Source: Candidatus Saccharimonadota bacterium
Lineage (GTDB): Bacteria; Patescibacteriota; Saccharimonadia; Saccharimonadales; UBA4665
Direction of reading: 5' to 3'
NCBI GenBank assembly: GCA_029288515.1
Contig: JARIHB010000131.1
Coordinates: forward strand, 1-11,384
Length of the DNA stretch: 11,384 bases
A program made the translations under genes and the position numbers. Of this stretch, positions 6,026-11,384 are shown one piece after another. Each line of letters opens with the position of its first letter. The first letter of the stretch is position 1. The notes below the pieces were generated by a model. It had not been told where the DNA came from. It made no database searches and was given only the letters and a program-made list of their open reading frames with translations.

Positions 6026-6044
6026 ATATTTTTATATATTTCCC
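6026..6044. repeat. 19-bp direct repeat, right copy (18/19 identical)
   Basis: Second copy of the repeat at 5956-5974, with the single change at base 6039. Confidence 0.65.
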
Positions 6045-6059
6045 ACAAAACCAATATTA

Positions 6060-6071
6060 AATATACGAACA
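6060..6071. repeat. 12-bp direct repeat, right copy
   Basis: Second copy of AATATACGAACA (first at 5407-5418). It is followed directly by AAAAACGAAC, a partial further copy of the ACGAAC core. Confidence 0.4.
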
Positions 6072-6102
6072 AAAAACGAACTATAAGGGGAGAGCGGTAG
6101 GG

Positions 6103-7032
6103 CTATTTATAGTACGCCCGGTCTTCTACCCGCACATCGATGTAGCTGGACGGTGTCTTGTGCTCACGTTCCAATTGCTCTTTCACCGCCAGGAAGGCAC
6201 CCGCTTCTACCCTGCCGTTACCCTGTAAATTGAACTTGCCGGTATACCCCGCCCCGGTCAGTTTCACATCCATCTCGCTCATCCCCGCAGGCAAGACAAT
6301 AGAGGCAATCGATAAGCCTTTAGCCTGCAATTGACCTGCTACCTCTGTTATAAACGCTACATAGCTGCTGGAGAGTGCCTGCTTGCCAGCATTCACTGCC
6401 AGGCCGCTCTGGTCAACGACAACCGGCAGGTCCAGCTTCTCGATGCCCGGCACCTGATTTGCCTCCATCAATGCACGTCCGCTGTCATCAACCACATACA
6501 GTGTCTGGCCGACATTTAGCAGCAGACGCGGCGTAGCCGGCCTTACGTGCACCACCGGTCGGCCGCCAATCAACGGCACGCTTACATACGCCCCAGCGAG
6601 TTCCAAAAACTGAGACCGTAGGCCATCAGCAATCTTCTGCGTATTAATCGTTACCTTGGTACGGTTAAGAGTCGACCCGCTCAACAGACGATTCGCTGCA
6701 TCGGCATAGGCCGTTTGGTTACGCAATGGCACCGCGGTCTCCGGACCGTCAACCACCGTCCGCGCCGTGCCTGCCAAAAAAAGGTTTACCATCCCCAGCA
6801 CCACCATCAGGCTAATGCCAGCCCCTACGAACGCCCGTCGCGGCAGGCCTGGTCGCGGCGCCCGCAAGGCCGCTGCTCTGGTCGCAGCCTGAGGATCGGT
6901 ACGGCCAGCCGTCCCGGACCGCGCCGAACGATTTGCATAGTACGAAAAGACCGCCGAATTTCGCTGCTCGGCGCGGGGTTGACGCTGGCGGCCCAGCCGA
7001 TCCTGTTCTGGCTCTTTCTTTTTTTTGAACAT
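6103..7032 (-). CDS. ftsQ: Cell division protein FtsQ/DivIB
   Basis: A 309-residue bitopic divisome protein that bridges early and late division proteins across the membrane. Residues 1-66 are a long, strongly basic cytoplasmic tail, 67-89 a single membrane helix (AGISLMVVLGMVNLFLAG in its core), and the rest lies outside. The region near INTQKIADGLRSQF and VSVPLIGGRPVVHVRPATPR fits the POTRA domain followed by the FtsQ beta domain, with LYVVDDSGRAL matching the family's y-x-v-D-x-x-G-x-x strand. The end, SYIDVRVEDRAYYK, matches the usual FtsQ C-terminus (YIDVR...). Primary sequence in this family is poorly conserved, so the name rests on these landmarks plus its place after murG. The start at 7032 has no Shine-Dalgarno site; an AT-rich 45-base gap separates it from murG. 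ftsA and ftsZ do not follow. Confidence 0.85.
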   Translation of the reverse strand: MFKKKKEPEQDRLGRQRQPRAEQRNSAVFSYYANRSARSGTAGRTDPQAATRAAALRAPRPGLPRRAFVGAGISLMVVLGMVNLFLAGTARTVVDGPETAVPLRNQTAYADAANRLLSGSTLNRTKVTINTQKIADGLRSQFLELAGAYVSVPLIGGRPVVHVRPATPRLLLNVGQTLYVVDDSGRALMEANQVPGIEKLDLPVVVDQSGLAVNAGKQALSSSYVAFITEVAGQLQAKGLSIASIVLPAGMSEMDVKLTGAGYTGKFNLQGNGRVEAGAFLAVKEQLEREHKTPSSYIDVRVEDRAYYK

Positions 7033-7077
7033 TCGTTTTATATGTTATATATGATTGCAATACAGAGGTGACCGCTT

Positions 7078-8259
7078 TTATACGTGGACAGGGCGGCCCT
7101 CGGCTATATCTAATAATACCATTGCTATAGCGTGCGCAGCATGCGGCTGAGCCAGAGCAGCCAGCTTTTTACCGAGTGCTTCAGCCTTGGAAGGCGTATC
7201 CAACAACTCTGTCAAAGCCGGCATAAGCGCGTGATGGTCTTCACGCAAATAGGCTTCGTCCACCAGCTTTACCGCTTTACGATCGGCTAACACTTTGGCG
7301 TTCTTAAGCTGATGGCCGCCGCTTAAGAACGCTGCTGGCACCACAATACACGCTTTACCCTGAGCGGCAAGCTCAGCCATCGTTGTACCACCGGCGCGTG
7401 TTATCACCACGTCAGCCACCCCGCTATATTGATACATATTCGAAGTAAACCCTTTTATGATCACTCGCCGCCTGTCCGCCGCAACCAGCTCCTGCTTATA
7501 CCGTTGGCGTACAGCCGCTTCCTCCATTCGTCCGGCAACGTGCACTACCCACAAATCAGGATAGCGCTCCAGCAGTTCCGGCATACATTCGACCATAGCA
7601 GTGTTTAGCGCCCGGGAGCCATTACCGCCACCGGTCACTAGTAACACCCGGCCCGCTTCGCCTAGCTGCAACTGCTCGCGAAGCACGTTTCGGTGTTTTG
7701 TATCCAGCATAGTAAAATGCCGGGCGATAGGCACGCCAAGCGCCGCCGTCTTGGCAGCCGGGTAGGCATAGACCTCCTTCGGCAAGGCTACAACATGCAG
7801 CGCTGCCCACGGCGCGATAATGCGATTAGCCAAACCAGGTATCGCATCAGTATCGTGCGTAATGTACGGTATACCCCGTAACCGAGCCGCAATACACACC
7901 GGCACACTCACAAAACTGCCGCGCGTAAACACTACATCCGGCCGTATCTTCCCCAATAACCAGTAACTCTGCCATAAACCCATAAGGACAAATACAGCAT
8001 CGCGTAGATTTAAATACATCGTTTTTACATCAAGTAATTGTTTCCACCCTTCCCCGTGATAGCGGCGAAACTTCCCTGCCCGTACCACATACTGCCGGTC
8101 GACATTGGGATCGTCGGCCGGCACATCCGCCAACGGATCACCGGTTTGGCTGATATATATAACTTCAGTGGTTGCATCAAGCTGCTTCAGCTCATGCGCG
8201 ACTGCCAGTGCGGGGGTAATATGACCCCCTGACCCGCCGCCCGTCAGTACGACTTTCAT
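7078..8259 (-). CDS. murG: MurG, lipid II synthase (GlcNAc transferase)
   Basis: Transfers GlcNAc from UDP-GlcNAc to lipid I on the inner face of the membrane, making lipid II. The 393-residue protein is somewhat longer than the E. coli enzyme (about 355). It has the N-terminal glycine loop GGGSGGHITP (7-16), HDTDAIPGLANR (135-146, matching the family's H-E/Q-x-N-A-x-x-G-x-x-N-R region), the C-domain loop GGGNGSRALN (210-219) and TRAGGTTMAE (287-296, the UDP-GlcNAc signature), giving two Rossmann halves of a GT-B fold. The start is fixed by the glycine loop beginning six residues in. A good ribosome site (GGAAGGG, complement of 8266-8272) lies 6 bases before the ATG, inside ftsW, whose last 68 bases overlap this gene. 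Confidence 0.96.
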   Translation of the reverse strand: MKVVLTGGGSGGHITPALAVAHELKQLDATTEVIYISQTGDPLADVPADDPNVDRQYVVRAGKFRRYHGEGWKQLLDVKTMYLNLRDAVFVLMGLWQSYWLLGKIRPDVVFTRGSFVSVPVCIAARLRGIPYITHDTDAIPGLANRIIAPWAALHVVALPKEVYAYPAAKTAALGVPIARHFTMLDTKHRNVLREQLQLGEAGRVLLVTGGGNGSRALNTAMVECMPELLERYPDLWVVHVAGRMEEAAVRQRYKQELVAADRRRVIIKGFTSNMYQYSGVADVVITRAGGTTMAELAAQGKACIVVPAAFLSGGHQLKNAKVLADRKAVKLVDEAYLREDHHALMPALTELLDTPSKAEALGKKLAALAQPHAAHAIAMVLLDIAEGRPVHV

Positions 8260-9457
8260 AGCCAGCCCTTCCGTTTACATTACTTGCCCGTGGCACGCTA
8301 AACAATGTATGCCGCGAGATCTGAAACAGCAAGCCCACTGCTGCCATTACAAACAATACGCTCGTACCGCCATAACTGATAAACGGCAAAGTGATGCCCT
8401 TTAAGGGCAATAACCCCAGCATCGCGCCGATGTTAATCAATGCCTGCGTTGCAAACCAGGCAAAGATGCCCGTAGCCAGTAGACGTGTAAAGGTATCCGG
8501 CGCCAGTTCCATCACCCGTTTAATACGCGCGAAGAACGCTGCAAACAACCCCAACAACACCGTAATGCCGATAAAACCGAACTTTTCGGCATAAATAGCA
8601 AAGATAGAGTCATTCTCGGCTTCGGGTAAATACCCGAAGGCCTGCACACTGCGCCCCAGCCCTAACCCAATCGGACCGCCGCTGCCCACTGCCACAATCG
8701 CTCTACAGGCCTGGTAACCGGTTTTTAGCTGTGAGCAGTTGGTTGTATCGCCTTGGTGTATAAACGCGCTTATACGAGCCCTACGATACGGTACAGCGGC
8801 AATCGTCGCAGCCGCCAGCAGCACTAACGCAATCCCCACCAATACCAAACGCCTCATAGGCATGCCGGCCACGAAGATCATTGCTCCCATCATAGCGGTA
8901 ATCACCATCATCGAACCAAAATCACTCTGAATAATAGCCACTACCAACCCTACAATACCCAGAAATACCAAAATCGGCCTGAGCGTCTTCCAGTCATCAC
9001 TTAAGGTGCTTTTCTGCAGCCGGTTAGCCAGGTAAGCGCCAAAGCCTATCAGCAGCGCAAACTTCAGCAGCTCAACCGATTGAAACGAAAACGCCCCCAA
9101 CCGTATCCACCGGTGCGCCGGATAAGCCGGGTTCGTAGGCAGCAGCAGCGCACATATCGTCATCAGGGCCGCCGCAACAAATAACGGCTTGTACCACCGC
9201 TTCCATTGGCTCAACGGTACCGTAGCAGTTACACCGAAAGCAACCAGGCTCAAACCAACGGCAATCAGCTGACGGGTAATGTAATAACCGCTGCTAACGT
9301 TCTTCTCTACCACTAACGCCGGGCTGATGGAATACACCACAATCAGCCCGATCCCCAGCAATAGGACGCTTAAAATAAGCAACCAGTAATCAGGCCGGTG
9401 GCGGCGAGTGGTTGCCGGCTCACCAAGTGGGGCGGTGCGTCGCGTCACCGCCCCCAT
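8192..9457 (-). CDS. ftsW: FtsW, SEDS-family peptidoglycan polymerase
   Basis: A 421-residue polytopic membrane protein of the SEDS family, which polymerises lipid II into glycan strands at the septum together with FtsI. About ten membrane helices can be seen, starting at residues 24-42. Family hallmarks are GYLPEAENDSIFAIYAEKFG (275-294) with the catalytic aspartate D283 (equivalent to E. coli FtsW D297), GSGGPIGLGLG (258-268) and LPLKGITLPFISYGGTS (350-366). FtsW rather than RodA or SpoVE is chosen from the dcw context. The ATG follows the mraY stop directly (TAAATG), so translation is probably coupled; no Shine-Dalgarno is seen. The last about 40 residues are hydrophilic and basic, and their final 22 are encoded within the murG overlap. 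Two cysteines (241, 251) lie close together in a loop before the GSGG motif. Confidence 0.93.
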   Translation of the reverse strand: MGAVTRRTAPLGEPATTRRHRPDYWLLILSVLLLGIGLIVVYSISPALVVEKNVSSGYYITRQLIAVGLSLVAFGVTATVPLSQWKRWYKPLFVAAALMTICALLLPTNPAYPAHRWIRLGAFSFQSVELLKFALLIGFGAYLANRLQKSTLSDDWKTLRPILVFLGIVGLVVAIIQSDFGSMMVITAMMGAMIFVAGMPMRRLVLVGIALVLLAAATIAAVPYRRARISAFIHQGDTTNCSQLKTGYQACRAIVAVGSGGPIGLGLGRSVQAFGYLPEAENDSIFAIYAEKFGFIGITVLLGLFAAFFARIKRVMELAPDTFTRLLATGIFAWFATQALINIGAMLGLLPLKGITLPFISYGGTSVLFVMAAVGLLFQISRHTLFSVPRASNVNGRAGYESRTDGRRVRGSYYPRTGSRA

Positions 9458-10504
9458 TTATATGTACCGTCCCAACAAAAATACAATCAGCCCCAATACC
9501 GCGCACACCTGCCCTACTACCCAAAAGCGCATCGTTACCTTGGTCTGCGGCCATCCCATCTCCTGGAAGTGATAATGTATCGGTGCAATCTTAAACACCT
9601 TCTTGCCGTGGCGCAGCTTCTTCGACAGAATCTGAATAGCGCTTGAGCCGGCCTCAGCCACGAATACCAGTCCAATAATCGGCAGCAAGAGCACCGTATC
9701 GGTAATCATCGCCACCACGCCCAGGGCTGTGCCGAGTGCGAATGAACCGATATCTCCCATATAGAACCGCGCCGGCCCGATATTAAACCAGGTGTAGCTC
9801 AATAGCGCGCCAACAATCGTCAAACAAAAACCGGCCACTCCAAAACGCCCTTCCAGCGCCGCAATAATAGCGTATACACCAAACGCGATCGACGTCAGCC
9901 CGCCAGCCAATCCGTCCATACCATCGCTGATATTCACGGCGTTTGCGGTAGCCACCACCACCAGCACAAACAACGGTACAATCAGCCAACCAATGTGCAT
10001 CGGTGTATCCATGCCCGGTATATGAATGCCAGTTACGTCCAATTTGTCATAGAAATACCAGCCGCCCACCAATGCCACCAGCGTAGTCAGAAGCAGCTTG
10101 ATACGGCTGCGCAGCCCGGCAATGCCGGTGCCATCACCACGCACGTTAATAATGTCATCCAGCAGCCCCACGCCAGCAGCCCCCACAAACGCCGCCAGCG
10201 GCAGCCATGTCTCCGTTCGGCTCAGGTTAAAGCATAGTGTTACCAGTACTGCCGCAACCACAAAGATCATGCCGGCCATCGTCGGCACCTTACGCTTCGG
10301 CTTGGCATTATGAATCTTCATAAAAACCGTTGCCTGTTCACCAGTCGTCGTGGCCGTACGCGGCCGCTTCCACCACTGCCATTTGTACGCCAGCGTGGTA
10401 TACACCGGGGTGATAAGCATGCTTACCAAAAAGCCCAAAAAGCCCAAAAGCAACGTACGTATTAATGTATCGGTATCAACCGCCACAAACAGGGTGCTGT
10501 GCAT
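9458..10504 (-). CDS. mraY: MraY, phospho-MurNAc-pentapeptide translocase
   Basis: Attaches phospho-MurNAc-pentapeptide to undecaprenyl phosphate, making lipid I at the membrane. At 348 residues it is close to the usual 360, with about ten membrane helices. Visible motifs: VPTMAGM (73-79), the aspartate pair in LLDDIINVRGD (114-124), NAVNISDGMDGLAGG (188-202), MGDIGSFALG (249-258; D251 is the third active-site aspartate) and APIHYHFQEMGWPQTKV (307-323). In the last motif the usual His-His-His is His-Tyr-His (310-312), and the usual GTPTMGG is altered to KVPTMAG. An AAAGGA ribosome site lies about 10 bases before the ATG. A likely promoter sits in the 39-base gap behind ftsI. The stop abuts the ftsW start. 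Confidence 0.95.
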   Translation of the reverse strand: MHSTLFVAVDTDTLIRTLLLGFLGFLVSMLITPVYTTLAYKWQWWKRPRTATTTGEQATVFMKIHNAKPKRKVPTMAGMIFVVAAVLVTLCFNLSRTETWLPLAAFVGAAGVGLLDDIINVRGDGTGIAGLRSRIKLLLTTLVALVGGWYFYDKLDVTGIHIPGMDTPMHIGWLIVPLFVLVVVATANAVNISDGMDGLAGGLTSIAFGVYAIIAALEGRFGVAGFCLTIVGALLSYTWFNIGPARFYMGDIGSFALGTALGVVAMITDTVLLLPIIGLVFVAEAGSSAIQILSKKLRHGKKVFKIAPIHYHFQEMGWPQTKVTMRFWVVGQVCAVLGLIVFLLGRYI

Positions 10505-10537
10505 ATCTGTGTTTCCTTTTCTATTCCCTTAGTGCGT

Positions 10538-10546
10538 ATTATATCA
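10538..10546 (-). promoter_or_regulatory. Extended -10 promoter of mraY overlapping the ftsI stop
   Basis: On the minus strand these bases read TGATATAAT, a perfect extended -10 element (TG-n-TATAAT). The TG is part of the ftsI TGA stop codon. A start about 7 bases on (near 10531) leaves a leader of about 26 bases containing the mraY ribosome site. No -35 match is present at 17 bases, which extended -10 promoters tolerate. Confidence 0.6.
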
Positions 10547-11384
10547 CTGCCCTTTAGGGGTTACGTTAAAATTATCGATCAACATATGCGCCAACGAGCC
10601 GAATATCGGCTGCGCCGCGGCCGTACCGGCATAGCCGCCGACCTTTGGCTTGTTGGCGCGCACCATAATCACATACTGCGGCGTATCACCGCCCACATAT
10701 CCCAAATACGTGCCATTAAAGTCATGCTCCAGATACTTGCCGTTCTCTTCAATCTGCGCCGTCCCGGTCTTACCGCCCACCCCGTACTGTTGTTGGTTGA
10801 AGCCAGGCGTAAAGTAATGCTTGTCCACTACAAACTCCAACATACTCCGCAGATCTTTGCTCACCTGCGGCGACACTACATCATGGTTCAAAATCTTAGG
10901 CGCCAACGTATGCTTGTCGCCGGTATTGCTTACCGTTGCGTCCACCAGGTGCGGCTGATAGTATGTACCGCCATTTACTATTGCTGCAAAAGCGGCAGCC
11001 ATTTGCAGCGGCGTGGCTGTCATGCCTTGGCCAAATGTCGTATTCGCGTACGTCAGGTCGCGGGCATACCCTTTATTCGGATCGGGAATATAGCCTGGCG
11101 TTTCATACACCTCAATGCCCGTCTCTTTGCCAAACATGTAATGTTTAGTCATATAGTCATACCATACCTGTCGGCCATGAGCATTTATGTCTGTACCGCC
11201 GGGTTTGCTCATCTGCATCAGCAGCCAGGTAGCGCCGGTATTCAACGACAAATTCAACACATCTTTCAAACTTTTCACGCCGCCGCCACCATCTTCTTCA
11301 ATGTTCCTAATCGTAAAGTCATCAACCTTCCAGCTGGCCGGATCGTAGTATGTCTGGTCGGCCTTCACCGCGCCGGCGTCAAGG
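10544..11384 (-). CDS. ftsI: FtsI/PBP2-type transpeptidase, C-terminal part (5' cut by window)
   Basis: The last 279 residues of a class B penicillin-binding protein, which cross-links peptidoglycan peptides at the septum. The frame continues past the right edge; a GTG at 11368 is internal, since the preceding codons read LDAGA, the usual lead-in to VKADQTYYD. Two of the three transpeptidase motifs are present: SLN (SxN; bases 11240-11248) and KTG (in GGKTGTAQI; bases 10763-10771). By the spacing in known enzymes the catalytic SxxK lies only a few residues beyond the edge. VNGGTYYQPHLV and TFGQGMTATPLQMAAAFA also match the family. FtsI is preferred to another class B PBP because mraY and ftsW follow. 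The protein ends shortly after the transpeptidase domain, so no PASTA domains are attached. Confidence 0.9.
   Translation of the reverse strand, partial: LDAGAVKADQTYYDPASWKVDDFTIRNIEEDGGGGVKSLKDVLNLSLNTGATWLLMQMSKPGGTDINAHGRQVWYDYMTKHYMFGKETGIEVYETPGYIPDPNKGYARDLTYANTTFGQGMTATPLQMAAAFAAIVNGGTYYQPHLVDATVSNTGDKHTLAPKILNHDVVSPQVSKDLRSMLEFVVDKHYFTPGFNQQQYGVGGKTGTAQIEENGKYLEHDFNGTYLGYVGGDTPQYVIMVRANKPKVGGYAGTAAAQPIFGSLAHMLIDNFNVTPKGQ

Larger units (their letters stand above)
5395..6102. other. Convergent intergenic region without a convincing protein gene
   Basis: This 708-base stretch lies between the stop of paralogue 3 (plus) and the stop of ftsQ (minus). Both flanks are strongly AT-rich. Bases about 5503-5640 are a GC-rich island with long RNA-like base pairing, described separately. 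Bases about 5660-5885 have intermediate composition, some small hairpins (for example ATAGA-ATG-TCTAT at 5731-5743) and an open frame at 5647-5883 that I do not accept as a gene. Bases 5890-5945 hold a plus-strand hairpin with a T-rich tail. Bases 5950-6080 are AT-rich with direct repeats and a 25-base pyrimidine tract (5969-5993, one A). I see no tRNA, tmRNA, RNase P RNA or CRISPR pattern here. Confidence 0.7.

Noticed and set aside
1..11384. CRISPR array, tRNA, rRNA, transposase or prophage genes
   Set aside because: I saw no regularly spaced repeats, no T-arm (GGTTCRA) pattern in a cloverleaf and no transposase or phage protein. The only transposon sequence is the Tn5 mosaic end of the adapter.

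Overview
The window looks like part of a contig from a Patescibacteria (CPR) genome, most likely Saccharibacteria/TM7. The evidence is a stand-alone sigma region 4 protein fused to a HARE-HTH domain, a TopA ending in glycine-rich C-terminal repeats, a compact ftsI-mraY-ftsW-murG-ftsQ cluster, frequent lack of Shine-Dalgarno sites, and GC-rich genes beside very AT-rich spacers. Every gene ends in an ordinary stop and none carries in-frame TGA, so the standard bacterial code applies, not the UGA-glycine code of Absconditabacteria/Gracilibacteria. The phylum is inferred; no marker gene proves it.

Layout: bases 1-40 are not genomic. They are an Illumina Nextera adapter with part of an index, fused to the contig end. 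Then on the plus strand come the 3' end of topA (41-634), an unrecognised probably membrane-anchored protein (697-1380, apparently leaderless), and a tight four-gene run (1596-5394): a sigma-region-4/HARE-HTH regulator followed by three unrecognised proteins that are diverged tandem paralogues of one another. A strong promoter at 1530-1558 with an 11-bp perfect inverted repeat around it drives this run.

Bases 5395-6102 separate the two convergent gene sets and hold no convincing protein gene. They contain a GC-rich island that folds into a long hairpin (candidate structured RNA, plus strand), a 14-bp stem followed by a T-rich tail (probable plus-strand terminator), and short direct repeats in AT-rich DNA.

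On the minus strand, reading from the right edge, lie ftsI (5' end cut off by the window), mraY, ftsW, murG and ftsQ. This is a division and cell-wall (dcw) operon: MraY makes lipid I, MurG makes lipid II, FtsW polymerises it, FtsI cross-links the strands and FtsQ links the divisome. A perfect extended -10 box overlapping the ftsI stop codon probably gives mraY and the genes after it their own promoter. murC, murD, murB, ddl, ftsA and ftsZ are not in the window.
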